A stretch of 64,000 nt of DNA from the NCBI GenBank assembly GCA_964581385.1, contig CAZOOK010000010.1, forward strand, positions 1 through 64,000. Direction: 5' to 3'. Of the stretch, positions 53,562 through 62,684 are shown one piece after another. This stretch comes from CAZOOK01 sp964581385 (GTDB taxonomy: Bacteria > Pseudomonadota > Gammaproteobacteria > Nevskiales > Nevskiaceae). Positions within the stretch are counted from its first letter, which is position 1, and each line of letters opens with the position of its first letter. The translations under genes were made by a program, and so were the position numbers. Under the pieces are notes generated by a model. That model made no database searches, had not been told where the DNA came from, and saw only the letters and a program-made list of their open reading frames with translations.

Positions 53562-53855
53562 TCATTCGTTGAACAGTTCGGAATGGGTGCCCGTACGTAC
53601 AAACACGATCATGCCGGATTTTCCGCTGTCGTCGACTTTGTATGCCAGTAGAAAATCGCCGCCGATGTGGCATTCCCGGTGTCCTTCCCACTCGCCTTTG
53701 AGCGGGTGATCCCGCCATTCAGGCCCGAGCGGGCCATCGTTGCCGATCAGCAGCAACATCGCCTCTTTGAGCCGGTTCAGGTCGTACCGACCTGAGCGTG
53801 ACAGGCGTTCCCAGTCTTTGAGAAACGACTTTGCGTAGTCGGCCGCCCGTGGCAA
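53562..53855 (-). CDS. YafQ/RelE-type mRNA interferase toxin
   Basis: A protein of about 97 residues with the YafQ pattern: FLKDWERLSRSGRYDLNRLKEAMLLLI, then EWRDHPLKGEWEGHRECHIGGDFLLAYKVDD and the C-terminal IVFVRTGTHSELFNE with the conserved His. Such toxins cut mRNA in the ribosome. The start is probably TTG at 53855, just past the antitoxin stop, since no ATG is near; the frame stays open further up to 53981 inside the antitoxin gene. It is paired with the DinJ-like gene in antitoxin-toxin order. Confidence 0.8.
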   Translation of the reverse strand: MPRAADYAKSFLKDWERLSRSGRYDLNRLKEAMLLLIGNDGPLGPEWRDHPLKGEWEGHRECHIGGDFLLAYKVDDSGKSGMIVFVRTGTHSELFNE

Positions 53856-53865
53856 TGACGCTCGC

Positions 53866-54147
53866 TTACTTGCGGCTGTTTTTTTCAAGGTTGGCGAATA
53901 GTTCGTCGGCGGTCGTAAATCGGGCGCGGCGCGTGCGGACAATGGCTTCGGCTTCAGCCATCGCTGCGCGGGTTTTGGCATTCGGCACCTTGAGCTCCAA
54001 GGGGAATGCTTGATCGGCCACTACGCGGTGTAGGAACAGGCGAACGGCATCGGACACCGACAGGCCCATAGTGGCCAGCGCTTCGGTCGCTTGCGCTTTG
54101 ATTTCGTCGTCCACGCGGACGTGCAGCATGGAAGTATGTGCAGCCAT
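53866..54147 (-). CDS. RelB/DinJ-type antitoxin
   Basis: A 93-residue antitoxin with the N-terminal ribbon-helix-helix (MLHVRVDDEIKAQATEALATMGLSVSDAVRLFLHRVVADQAFPLEL) of the RelB/DinJ family and a C-terminal toxin-binding tail (EAEAIVRTRRARFTTADELFANLEK). AAGGG lies 6 bases before the ATG. A palindrome 30 bases upstream (54177-54198) is the likely self-repression site. Confidence 0.88.
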   Translation of the reverse strand: MAAHTSMLHVRVDDEIKAQATEALATMGLSVSDAVRLFLHRVVADQAFPLELKVPNAKTRAAMAEAEAIVRTRRARFTTADELFANLEKNSRK

Positions 54148-54176
54148 TTTCAGCCCTTCGATAATTGCTGATTATT

Positions 54177-54198
54177 ATGTATCTCATTGGAGATACAT
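54177..54198. promoter_or_regulatory. 22-base palindrome before the DinJ/YafQ pair
   Basis: Perfect 9-base arms ATGTATCTC (54177-54185) and GAGATACAT (54190-54198) around ATTG. Position and symmetry fit an operator for the ribbon-helix-helix antitoxin. Confidence 0.75.
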
Positions 54199-54333
54199 TC
54201 AAGCGGCACGTCTGCCGTCCGCCAAACATCTGTTAGGCGACATGCCGCGCCAATTTAGGGCTTTCAACGCTACCTAGGTCACAGCTAAAAGTGCCGGCCC
54301 TGTGCGGATGCACGACGCGGCCTCCTAAATGTT

Positions 54334-54361
54334 CATGTATAATTACATCATTATGTACATG
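54334..54361. promoter_or_regulatory. Promoter and possible operator of the Phd/VapC pair
   Basis: TATAAT at 54338-54343 is a good -10. CATGTA (54334-54339) and TACATG (54356-54361) are inverted copies that enclose it, with AT-rich imperfect symmetry between, as expected for an autoregulated antitoxin operator. No clear -35 is seen. The antitoxin ATG is at 54367. Confidence 0.5.
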
Positions 54362-54366
54362 GATAG

Positions 54367-54594
54367 ATGGCCATGAAGCAGGCTACATTCACCGAAGTGC
54401 GCAACCACGCTAAACAGTATTTCGATATCGTCGAGTCGGGAGAATCCGTGCGCGTTCTGCGCAATGGCAAAGCCATCGCCGACATCATTCCGGTCGTGGC
54501 CGACCTGCCGTCCTGGAAACGACGCAAAGCGCAGCCCCTGGTGCTTGATGGTGTTTCGGTGAGTCGCATGATTCTCGAAGAACGCGAATCCTGA
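54367..54594 (+). CDS. Phd/YefM-type antitoxin
   Basis: A 75-residue antitoxin (MAMKQATFTEVRNHAKQYFDIVESGESVRVLRNGKAIADIIPV) of the Phd/YefM family, in which the N-terminal half dimerises and binds DNA and the C-terminal tail blocks the toxin. The next ATG is two codons later. The stop overlaps the toxin ATG by one base (TGATG), so translation is coupled. Confidence 0.88.
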   Translation: MAMKQATFTEVRNHAKQYFDIVESGESVRVLRNGKAIADIIPVVADLPSWKRRKAQPLVLDGVSVSRMILEERES

Positions 54595-55007
54595 TGCGGG
54601 TTTTCTTCGACTCCTCAGCCTTCGTTAAACGTTATGTCAACGAAGCCGGAACGGACGCCGTGCTGGCCTGGTGTGACCGGGCCAACGAAATCGGCCTTTC
54701 CGGCATCGCCCTGCCCGAGATCATTTCTGCCTTTTGCCGGCTGCGCCGGGAAGCCCGGATCACTGACACTCAATATCGACAGCTGAAGACCTTGTTGCTG
54801 GCTGACATTGTGGACGTCGCCCTCTGCGACCTGACCCCGGCAGTCTTGGGGCAGGCGGTGACAAGTCTCGAAACCAATATCCCGCGCGGTATGGACGCCA
54901 TCCACATTGGCAGCGCCGTGGCGCTGAAGGCCGATGTTTTTATATCTGCCGATCAGCGACAGCTTGATGCCGCCACCCGTGCCGGGTTGCGGGTTGAAGC
55001 TGTGTGA
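54594..55007 (+). CDS. vapC: PIN-domain toxin VapC
   Basis: A 137-residue PIN ribonuclease. The acidic site is Asp6 (FFDSSAFVKRY), Glu42 (LPEIISA), Asp101 (GMDAIHIGSAVALKADVFISAD) and Asp120. Such toxins cut tRNA or rRNA at defined sites; several cut initiator tRNA, which is of note as the initiator tRNA gene is 3 kb away. Part of this gene is duplicated with a deletion at 53200-53318. Confidence 0.9.
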   Translation: MRVFFDSSAFVKRYVNEAGTDAVLAWCDRANEIGLSGIALPEIISAFCRLRREARITDTQYRQLKTLLLADIVDVALCDLTPAVLGQAVTSLETNIPRGMDAIHIGSAVALKADVFISADQRQLDAATRAGLRVEAV

Positions 55008-55072
55008 ATCGTCGTTACATTGGTCGACCCTGAGGGTCAGTTTATTTTTCGTCCAAACGCTTTCGGACGAAC

Positions 55073-56257
55073 TCAATCCTGCCGCCCGGATATGGGTGCG
55101 ATCGCGTTCTTCAGATGTCCAAGCGACTCATACGGGAGATAAGCGGTCAGCAGACTCTCGTAGCGCAAAAGAATCTGCGGCCAGGTGAACATCGTCTCGA
55201 AACGCCGCCGGCTTTCCAGCCTCATGCGCGGCAGCACATCACTGTCGCTGAATACTTCATCGAACGCCTGTGTCAGCACCGGCATTGAATCGAAGTAGCG
55301 CGAACTGTCGCCGGCCACCCAGCGATTGAATCGATTGTCGTGGGCCAGCACCGCGTTGCCGGCGCCGAGCGCTTCCACCAGCGAAGGATTGGTGCCGCCG
55401 ACCTGATGCCCGTGAATATAAGCGGCGCTATGAAACCGCAGAGATTTGACGATCGGCTTGTCGTAAATGGCACCGACGAACTGCACCTCGTCGCTGGCAG
55501 CGGCCTTGACTGCGCCATGATAAGGATTGTTTTCGTCGTAACCACCCAGCACCACCAGCTTGTACCCACGGCGTGCCTGCGAAAATCCCTTGACGATATC
55601 GAGGATGGAATTTTCGGGCTCCGGACGAGCGATCACCGTCACGTAACGCCCGGGCGAGAGCCCCAGCGCCGTAACCGGCTCATGCGACGCCTCGCGCACC
55701 GGCTCGGCCCCATAGGGAATCATCGTGATCTTGGCCGGAGCAATGCCACGTGTGCGCAGATGGCTCTCGATCGCCGGATGGTCGGCAATCAGATGCGTTC
55801 CCAGCCAACAGCCCGCCCAATCGTTCAGCCAGAACCAAGACTTCGCCGCCAAGCCCCACTTCGACCGCCGCCACTCGATCCCATCCATATTGATAATGTT
55901 GGGGATACCCTTGGCACGCAGCACTGACGTAAACAGCGCCGTGTTGTATCCCAGCGTCAGGCACAGATCCTGATGCTGCGAAGCATGAACGATCGACTTC
56001 CAGTCAAACAGCATCGTGCCCTTGGCGCCGGGCACATCCACCGGAATACGGACACGTTCGATTCCCCGCCACCGATCCTCGAATACTTCCCCTTTGCCAT
56101 CTTCCTGACAGTAAACGACAACACGCCAGCCGCGCTCGACCAAATATAGGGAAAGATACTCCGCGAAGGTTTCAAAACCGCCATGCGCAGCAGGGATACC
56201 CCGAATACCGAGAATTCGTAAAACTTTTCTTTTCATATCCCTGGCCCCGTCAGACAT
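55073..56257 (-). CDS. Glycosyltransferase with DUF1972 N-terminus
   Basis: A 394-residue GT-B glycosyltransferase of the DUF1972 rhamnosyl/polysaccharide group: ILGIRGIPAAHGGFETFAEYLSLYLVERGWRVVVYCQ, then GYNTALFTSVLRAKGIPNIINMDGIEWRRSKWG and HGHQVGGTNPSLVEALGAGNAVLAHDNRFNRWVAG (sugar nucleotide site with the Glu). The ATG at 56257 gives the longest form; an ATG at 56236 gives an N-terminus nearer to the family, but neither has a good RBS. It is separated from the other polysaccharide genes by 504 bases. Confidence 0.85.
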   Translation of the reverse strand: MSDGARDMKRKVLRILGIRGIPAAHGGFETFAEYLSLYLVERGWRVVVYCQEDGKGEVFEDRWRGIERVRIPVDVPGAKGTMLFDWKSIVHASQHQDLCLTLGYNTALFTSVLRAKGIPNIINMDGIEWRRSKWGLAAKSWFWLNDWAGCWLGTHLIADHPAIESHLRTRGIAPAKITMIPYGAEPVREASHEPVTALGLSPGRYVTVIARPEPENSILDIVKGFSQARRGYKLVVLGGYDENNPYHGAVKAAASDEVQFVGAIYDKPIVKSLRFHSAAYIHGHQVGGTNPSLVEALGAGNAVLAHDNRFNRWVAGDSSRYFDSMPVLTQAFDEVFSDSDVLPRMRLESRRRFETMFTWPQILLRYESLLTAYLPYESLGHLKNAIAPISGRQD

Positions 56258-56761
56258 TCGTTAATCAGCCGTCGAGACGCCGCTGCAATGCGTTTCAACG
56301 AGTCCGTGTCCACTTTGCCAATCCCGATCCTGGCTGGGATTGCCAACAATTGCGCTTATGCTTATTTCCATTTTGATAACGCAAAAAGACTGCCAATTAC
56401 ACGGCTGCACGATTCGATTTGGTTATCCATGCACATAAACCTCCTGAGCGGGAAGCAGGCCATGCTCCCAGCGGGAACGTAACAAGCGTCTACGAGCGAT
56501 AACCCCAACACTGCAGAACCAGTGTTGTTATATCGGCAATCCCTGTCCTTTGATTTAATCGATCAAAACCGTAACGGGGGACTGATGCTCGGTCAACCCG
56601 TTTTTATGTACTAAACCATGCTTGAAATTCCTCAAAATTATGGGGAATCGAAAGCCGGGCCACCGGGTCGGAAACGACATCAAAGCCGATAAACGGTGTT
56701 CGCGGGCGGTACATCCAAATCAGTATCTGAGAAGGCGCTTAGCCCTCTCTAACCAGCAAAT
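56258..56761. other. 504-base gap inside the polysaccharide cluster
   Basis: Base composition is lower in GC than in the neighbouring genes. I see one hairpin (CAACACT 56506-56512 with AGTGTTG 56521-56527) without a T-run and no reading frame with a credible start and length. It may be remains of a lost gene or a promoter region for the last glycosyltransferase. Confidence 0.45.
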
Positions 56762-58003
56762 TTATTCCGCAGCAATCCGATCTACTGCCTCAGACGTCGC
56801 AAAGCTGCTTCCCTTAAGCAACAAGGCATAAAGCGCAACGAGAAGAGCGACGCAGGCGATGTTGACCACCTGCCAGCCGATCAAACCGAATCTTGACAAC
56901 GCGATCCACCCCACGCTGAGAATCAATGCGAGCTGAATTGCAACCAGCCATACCTTAGTGCTCTGCAGTCCATGAGCAACGAGGATAAGACCGACGCCCG
57001 TTTCGGTGAATTTAATGAACAGCATTAAACCAAACCACGGCAATAGAGGCGCCAAATCTGCAAACGCCTTACCGAACAGCATGGCCGTGAGAGGTTTAGC
57101 TCCTACTGTCATTATCAGTCCGCCGCCCAACCCGATGCCCGCAAAAATCGCGATCGTTTTCAGCGCCTGCTTGCGCACATCGTGATCGTTCGCGTGGCTC
57201 CGAGCCAGTTCCGGGAGCAATACCTGCGCGAGCACCGGCGCAATCCTGCATGCACCTTGAACAAGTTTCATCCCGGCCTGATAAAGACCCACGGCCGCAG
57301 GTCCCAGCATCGAATTGATCATCAGCGAATCGATCTGCGAGTAGACCGTGAACAATCCCAATTCAGCGGCATAAGCCCACGCGACTTTCATAGAAGCAAA
57401 GGCGCGTGTTACGGATGAGCGGGGAATCGCACCGAACGATGTCAGGGCGCGATACCGCGTCAGGACAACCCCGGATGCGCGCGAGGCAGCAAATGCCAAG
57501 GCTGCCGCGTCGGCATTTTTGAACCAGAATCCGATGCCGGTCATAAGCGATATATGCCATACCGATACCATCGAAGCCGTCACCGTCTCGCGCGAAAAAT
57601 GTCCTTTGACGCGAAAACCAAGCGTGTAGTACTCGGAAAATGATTCGCATATCTGCGCGACCAGCAATGCCACGAATAAGGCACGGTCTCCGGCCGGCAC
57701 CCACGGCAAGCCGATACCGGCCAGCAAGACAACCAGGCCGGCCAGCAACATCTTCGCCATGAGCACATCGCCCATGACCTCGGGCGCACGTTGTCGCTCA
57801 GCGCCGAAGCTGCGCAACACCATCGAATTGAAACCATAGTTGACGGGAATCGCGAGAATCGTCGCAATCGCGAGCCAGTACGCAAAGCGTCCGAACGGAG
57901 CCGGGCCGAGCAGGCGGGCCAGGATCACGAACACGACCATCCCCGCGCTCAGCCTGAGAACGTAACCTGTAAGAACCAGTGCGAAGTTGCCAGCGACCCT
58001 CAT
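56762..58003 (-). CDS. Polysaccharide flippase, Wzx-like
   Basis: A 413-residue membrane protein with 12 or so helices and the polysaccharide biosynthesis/MATE-like fold: N-terminal RVAGNFALVLTGYVLRLSAGMVVFVILARLLGPAPFGRFAYWLA, middle SQIDSLMINSMLGPAAVGLYQAGMKLVQGACRIAPVLAQVLLPELARSH. It would flip lipid-linked sugar repeats across the inner membrane. Its ATG overlaps the stop of the upstream glycosyltransferase by 4 bases. Confidence 0.88.
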   Translation of the reverse strand: MRVAGNFALVLTGYVLRLSAGMVVFVILARLLGPAPFGRFAYWLAIATILAIPVNYGFNSMVLRSFGAERQRAPEVMGDVLMAKMLLAGLVVLLAGIGLPWVPAGDRALFVALLVAQICESFSEYYTLGFRVKGHFSRETVTASMVSVWHISLMTGIGFWFKNADAAALAFAASRASGVVLTRYRALTSFGAIPRSSVTRAFASMKVAWAYAAELGLFTVYSQIDSLMINSMLGPAAVGLYQAGMKLVQGACRIAPVLAQVLLPELARSHANDHDVRKQALKTIAIFAGIGLGGGLIMTVGAKPLTAMLFGKAFADLAPLLPWFGLMLFIKFTETGVGLILVAHGLQSTKVWLVAIQLALILSVGWIALSRFGLIGWQVVNIACVALLVALYALLLKGSSFATSEAVDRIAAE

Positions 58004-59196
58004 GGCTTCCGGGAATCCGCAAGCCGCTTCATCAATGCCCCCACAGCTTCCCGTGAAAATAAGCGTCGCGCATGTGCACGCGCCGCGATATCGACTGATG
58101 GATGCTCTAATTCCTCGACAATTGCCTGCGCAAATCCCTCTGCATCATCATGAATACGAAACAGGCGCTTCATTTCCTCCGGCATCCCGCAAGTTCCCTG
58201 CACAGAACTCACAATAGGCGCATCCGTCATCAACATATCCAGCGCTTTGACATGGATACCGCTGCCGGTGCGCACAGGATTTACGAGTACCCGTGCTTGC
58301 CCGAGCAAACTCATTGCGTCTGCGACGTTTTCCAACAGCGCTACCTCGGGCTGTCTTCCGATCAACTCTCGCACATCACTAGTAGGATTCGATCCCGCAA
58401 CGGTAAATCTGGTCGCTGGTCTTGTAGCAAGCACTTTTGGCACGACCTCTTCCACCAGAAATTCGATGCCGCGAACGTTGTTCGGGCGCATCAGGTTGCC
58501 CAGGAAAAGCACGTCGTGCTGCGGCAGCCCCGTCGCGCTCTGCCCAGCATGCAGTACAGCTTCCGGCAGCGGAGGAAGCCACTCGATGGAGGACACACCT
58601 CTGTCTTTCCAAAATGACAGATCGTCGACCGAAATATCAAATACGTGTTCGGCCTGTTCCATCAATGCGCGCTCGAAACGGGCCAGTCCAACGCATGCTA
58701 GGCGCCACGCGATCCGGTTTCGCAATGACTTGGCGGCAGCGGCCTGCCGCGCCATATAGAGATGCTCAATATTGTGCGAGCGGTAAAACAGTGGCACGCC
58801 TAGGACAGACGAAAGTCGGCTCGCAACAAGCCCGCCATAAGGGCCCTCAAGCCAGATGGCCGCCGGGTTGAACTTCCGCGCTGCCTCTACCAGCTCATCC
58901 CATGCGGCACTGTCAATGCGCCGCGCCGACACATGCGACGGCGCCACGGGAAGTCGCATCAATCGCACCAATGCCTCCAGCGGTCCACGCCGGATCGGAT
59001 ATACACGCAGGCTTTCCACCTGCGTCTCGATCGTGCCGATGTGCTCCGGCGTCGGTTTCGCACCCGACTCGTGCCAGCACACCAGCATGGTCGAACAGCC
59101 CTGCTGTTTCAGTACCGTGAGGCGTCGCCAGATATCGGCGCGACCACCGCGCATAGCTGGAAAGGGCACATCGAACGCAACGACGAGGAGTCGCAT
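58000..59196 (-). CDS. Glycosyltransferase, GT4-like
   Basis: A 398-residue GT-B enzyme. The N-terminal Rossmann part starts LLVVAFDVPFPAMRGGRADIWRRLTVLKQQG; the acceptor domain has YRSHNIEHLYMARQAAAAKS; the donor domain has DVLFLGNLMRPNNVRGIEFLVEEVVPKV and LVNPVRTGSGIHVKALDMLMTDAPIVSS, as in stp1/WcaI-like enzymes. Sugar and acceptor cannot be told. Confidence 0.85.
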   Translation of the reverse strand: MRLLVVAFDVPFPAMRGGRADIWRRLTVLKQQGCSTMLVCWHESGAKPTPEHIGTIETQVESLRVYPIRRGPLEALVRLMRLPVAPSHVSARRIDSAAWDELVEAARKFNPAAIWLEGPYGGLVASRLSSVLGVPLFYRSHNIEHLYMARQAAAAKSLRNRIAWRLACVGLARFERALMEQAEHVFDISVDDLSFWKDRGVSSIEWLPPLPEAVLHAGQSATGLPQHDVLFLGNLMRPNNVRGIEFLVEEVVPKVLATRPATRFTVAGSNPTSDVRELIGRQPEVALLENVADAMSLLGQARVLVNPVRTGSGIHVKALDMLMTDAPIVSSVQGTCGMPEEMKRLFRIHDDAEGFAQAIVEELEHPSVDIAARAHARRLFSREAVGALMKRLADSRKP

Positions 59197-59218
59197 AACT
59201 AAAAGAGATTGGCGTACG

Positions 59219-60196
59219 TCAAAATGAACGCCGCGCCGGCCATGCCAGCACTCCCCGCAGAATTGCGCGTCCCTTTCTCGGATGGCCCTTGAGGAAAAAT
59301 TTGAACGCTTCCCATACTACGGATGCGATGACGGTTGGAAGCAGCAGTGGATGATGCCGCGCCGCAAATACGATCTTGTTCCGATAGAGATAGAACAGAG
59401 AGATTTCCGATCCACCGCTGGGATTCGTGCCGATTGTCGCGCCATGTTTATGGTAGACGATCGACTTGGGCGCATAACCCAGCCGGAAGGAACTTCTGCC
59501 GCGCTCAGCCCAATCGTGTTCCTCCGAATAGAGGAAATAAGACTCGTCCATCAACCCCACCGTGTTGAGAAAGCATCGCGAAACCAGCATGGACGCGCCG
59601 ATGACATAGGCCATCTGCGATTCCACAACTGCCGGGTCGACCGGTATCGAACCGACATCCGTGAATGCCCCGATAGCGCGAGATCTCCCCCGCCACGGCA
59701 CATAGCTGGAGCCACCATAAGCCTGCATTTTCCGGCGGTCTTCGTAGTACACCAGCGATGACCCGCAAATTCCGATACGGTCGTCACTCCGCGCGCGTCG
59801 CACCAGTTCGGTCAGCGCATCGCCGGCGACTTCGGTGTCGTTGTTGAGTATCCACACAAAATCACAATCGCCGCGCGCCAGCGCAAAACGCACGCCGGCA
59901 TTCATACCCCCGGCGTAACCGAGATTGGCACCGGTGTGGATCAGCGTAATCCGCGTCGCGTCGCCATCCCGCGGTGACGGAATACTCGTATCAACGGCCG
60001 ACCGCTCCGAAAACGAATCCCCCCGTCCACGTCCCCAATCGCGCAGTGCAGCCACCGAATCCTCGCGCGAGGCATTGTCGCAAATCACAATGTCGAATCT
60101 CGAATAGTCCAGACGCAGCAACGATTCCACACAGATAATCGTATCGTCCGCGCGATTCCAGTTCAGTGTGATGACGTAAACCTTGGGCTCGGTCAT
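59219..60196 (-). CDS. Glycosyltransferase family 2, rhamnosyltransferase-like
   Basis: A 325-residue GT-A enzyme: VYVITLNWNRADDTIICVESLLRLDYSRFDIVICDNASREDSV, GANLGYAGGMNAGVRFAL, the DxD-like NND in WILNNDTEV, and FLYSEEHDWAERGRSSFRLGYAPKSIVYHKHGATIG. A membrane-near hydrophobic helix lies at about 275-295. Such enzymes often add rhamnose in O-antigen or capsule. It overlaps the upstream gene by 4 bases. Confidence 0.88.
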   Translation of the reverse strand: MTEPKVYVITLNWNRADDTIICVESLLRLDYSRFDIVICDNASREDSVAALRDWGRGRGDSFSERSAVDTSIPSPRDGDATRITLIHTGANLGYAGGMNAGVRFALARGDCDFVWILNNDTEVAGDALTELVRRARSDDRIGICGSSLVYYEDRRKMQAYGGSSYVPWRGRSRAIGAFTDVGSIPVDPAVVESQMAYVIGASMLVSRCFLNTVGLMDESYFLYSEEHDWAERGRSSFRLGYAPKSIVYHKHGATIGTNPSGGSEISLFYLYRNKIVFAARHHPLLLPTVIASVVWEAFKFFLKGHPRKGRAILRGVLAWPARRSF

Positions 60197-61389
60197 GCCC
60201 GCTCCGGCAAGCTCTTGCCGAGCGGTGCTCCCTGGCCCGTCACCTCCAGGAACACTGAGACCACACCATCGCGATACGTCTCCAGCGAAAACAGGGCTTT
60301 CTGACGAGCCCGCCCTTCCTCACCCAGACGCTGCCGTAAGGCGGCATCTTGCAGGAGCATTCTCAGCGCCTCCGCAAGCGCCGTGGCGTCGTTCGGAGGA
60401 AACAGAAAACCCGTGGTGCCGTTGTCCACGATTTCAACCAGTCCGCCATGACGCGCCGCTACGACCGGCAAAGCGCAAGCCATGCCTTCGATGGCCACAC
60501 GACCGAAAGGCTCGGGTTCGCGCGAAGGCACCACCAGGATGTCCGCAGCGCGATAGTAGTCCGTGATCGCCTCTGTGAACGGCCGCAGCTGAATTCGTGC
60601 GGCATGTGGTGAGGCGGCGATGCGCCGATTGAGGTGCTCCGTGAACTCAGGCCGCCCCGGCGGCGCGCTGCCGACGAATACCATCTGAAACGGCAATCCG
60701 CCACTGGGATCCAAGGTATCTACAGCTTCCATCAGCAGATCCTGCCCCTTCCAGGCATTGATGCGCCCGACCATAAGAATCAACGGCAGGTCCAGCGGCA
60801 GATTCAATCGCCGACGCGCCTCTATACGCGACGCTGCGGTCGGAACACCTTCATCCAGTACCGCAACGCCGTTCCATACCGTTACCGCTTGATCGGGACG
60901 CCCGGCGGCGATCCAGAGGCGCGTTTGCTCCGAATTACAGATGAGTCGCTTTGAAAAGCTCCTGGCCATGATTTGAAAGAAGCGTGACACCGCGCGCGGC
61001 TCCAGAATGATTTCGCGCACATGCCAAACATGCGGCACACCGCGCAGCCGCGCCCAGAATGCGCCCGCAAGGACCGCTAGCGTATTGGTATAGACCAAAT
61101 CGATCCTGCGCCCCTGAACTACGCGCCCTAGCGCGCGCAGCGCGCGCACGACATCGCCTGGCAAGCGAAATAGTCCGCGTGGCGAAAACAGGCTGCGGCT
61201 CACCTTGATCAACGGCATTACGTGCACTTCTAGTCCCTGTGCACGCAGTGCGTCTTCCAGCGGACCATGTTCCGGAAGGCACACGACGAGGGAAAACCGG
61301 TTGCGATCAAGCCCTGCAAACAGTTCCAAAAGCGATCGATCCGAGCCATAGAGCTCGGCTGATTGATGAATTACCAGAATTCTAAGCAC
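60193..61389 (-). CDS. Glycosyltransferase family 4
   Basis: A 398-residue GT4 retaining enzyme: ILVIHQSAELYGSDRSLLELFAGLDRNRFSLVVCLPEHGPL, IDLVYTNTLAVLAGAFWARLRGVPHVWHVREI, LPLILMVGRINAWKGQDLLMEAV and the EX7E motif in SREPEPFGRVAIEGMACALPVVAARHGGLVEIV. It is translationally coupled to the GT2 gene. Specificity unknown. Confidence 0.9.
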   Translation of the reverse strand: MLRILVIHQSAELYGSDRSLLELFAGLDRNRFSLVVCLPEHGPLEDALRAQGLEVHVMPLIKVSRSLFSPRGLFRLPGDVVRALRALGRVVQGRRIDLVYTNTLAVLAGAFWARLRGVPHVWHVREIILEPRAVSRFFQIMARSFSKRLICNSEQTRLWIAAGRPDQAVTVWNGVAVLDEGVPTAASRIEARRRLNLPLDLPLILMVGRINAWKGQDLLMEAVDTLDPSGGLPFQMVFVGSAPPGRPEFTEHLNRRIAASPHAARIQLRPFTEAITDYYRAADILVVPSREPEPFGRVAIEGMACALPVVAARHGGLVEIVDNGTTGFLFPPNDATALAEALRMLLQDAALRQRLGEEGRARQKALFSLETYRDGVVSVFLEVTGQGAPLGKSLPERA

Positions 61390-61436
61390 GAAATTCCTAA
61401 CGCAAGGCCCGGCATCGCCAACAGGCGGTTGAATAA

Positions 61437-62531
61437 CTATTTCGTCGGCTGACCGAACACGGCTTTGACGCGTTCCAGATACGAGAAACTCGCCGATTGT
61501 GTCGGCTCCACAAAGGAACCCTCGCCAAATTCATTCCAGCAACAGATTACGCCCATGCGCAATGATTGCTGCGGATGCTCATCCATCAGCGCCTTGGCGG
61601 CACGCAGATGAGCCTCGAACTCCTGCGGTGTGCTTTCCGAATTATCGTGCAAAGGATCTTCCGTCGTCCCACCCCATGGTCGCTTGTCCCAACCCGCGGA
61701 CATGGGAACGATGAATGGCACGGGGCTATTCTTGAACATCCAGTTCCACTGATCGCGATAGCCTTGGTCGAGTTCGGCGTAGCTGTGGGAAAGACGTCTG
61801 GAACCGTCAAACGTATAAGTACCGGGACCCTGGTAGTTATAGGCTGAAAACGCTTGAAAACCGTTTCCTCCATCGAGCTTTACCGAAGGACTGTTAGTTC
61901 CGACGCCTCCGACGAACATGATCCCCGGCAAGCCTTCCTGATGAGCCACTTGCTGGGCTCGCGCGAGCAGCGCGTTCGTCGTTGTACCGAAAGCTGCCGC
62001 ATGTTCATCAAGCAATCGCGCGAGAAAAACGAATACGACGGGTTGTCCGTTCACACGTAGATATTCCGGCCTCTTGAGGTAGTTCTGCGCCCAAAAGCGA
62101 ACCATGCGATCGACTTCATCTGCAGATTGTGGAAACTCGGTGTGATTACACCAATTCAAAACAAATTGGATCTTGGATCGATTGGGAGAACGCAGGTACG
62201 CATCTACTGATTGGCTCTTGAGAACGCCCAGCTTCGCGTTCCAATACCAATCGAATGCGACGAACGAAAGGCCGTTATCGTGCATCCATCCGATCTGTGT
62301 ATTGACGACTTCGTCGTTCCCATCGTCGTAAAAGCCGAGCTTCGGCTTGCGTTCCGAAAATTTTCCTATTGCATCCCACGGCCGCTTTGATACTCCACCA
62401 AGCAAATCGTTACGCCAGCCGGGATAGTAATAAACTCCCACTTTATAAGCAGGTTCACCTTGCATGTCTGCCAGGGCAAAGCCGCCGATTAAAAGACTTA
62501 TCAGGGCATTAATGACCATCCATTTTTTCAT
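61437..62531 (-). CDS. Exported GH99-like (WbsX-type) protein
   Basis: A 364-residue protein with a signal peptide ending near FALA-DM (residue 21), then a GH99-like/WbsX barrel: YKVGVYYYPGW, NTQIGWMHDNGLSFVAFDWYWN, IQFVLNWCNH and the C-terminal VICCWNEFGEGSFVEPTQ with the acidic pair typical of the family. WbsX proteins are found in O-antigen and capsule clusters, most without a signal peptide, whereas this one looks exported. It may trim or process the polymer in the periplasm. The ATG at 62531 is chosen for the signal peptide; 13 more codons upstream are in frame. Confidence 0.8.
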   Translation of the reverse strand: MKKWMVINALISLLIGGFALADMQGEPAYKVGVYYYPGWRNDLLGGVSKRPWDAIGKFSERKPKLGFYDDGNDEVVNTQIGWMHDNGLSFVAFDWYWNAKLGVLKSQSVDAYLRSPNRSKIQFVLNWCNHTEFPQSADEVDRMVRFWAQNYLKRPEYLRVNGQPVVFVFLARLLDEHAAAFGTTTNALLARAQQVAHQEGLPGIMFVGGVGTNSPSVKLDGGNGFQAFSAYNYQGPGTYTFDGSRRLSHSYAELDQGYRDQWNWMFKNSPVPFIVPMSAGWDKRPWGGTTEDPLHDNSESTPQEFEAHLRAAKALMDEHPQQSLRMGVICCWNEFGEGSFVEPTQSASFSYLERVKAVFGQPTK

Positions 62532-62684
62532 GGCGCGTACTCCAAATGCTAAATATTTACTTCCCCACATAACAAAAGATTTGCGCCACGCGCGAGACGT
62601 GCAACCATGAAAAATTCAGAATGACCACATTTCGATACTCAATGAATCAACAGGAATACAATCCGATTTCCAAACAATCTAAAT

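Noticed and set aside
56288..56482. Small open frame in the gap of the polysaccharide cluster
   Set aside because: No RBS, no hydrophobic or domain pattern, and the direction is opposite to all neighbouring genes.
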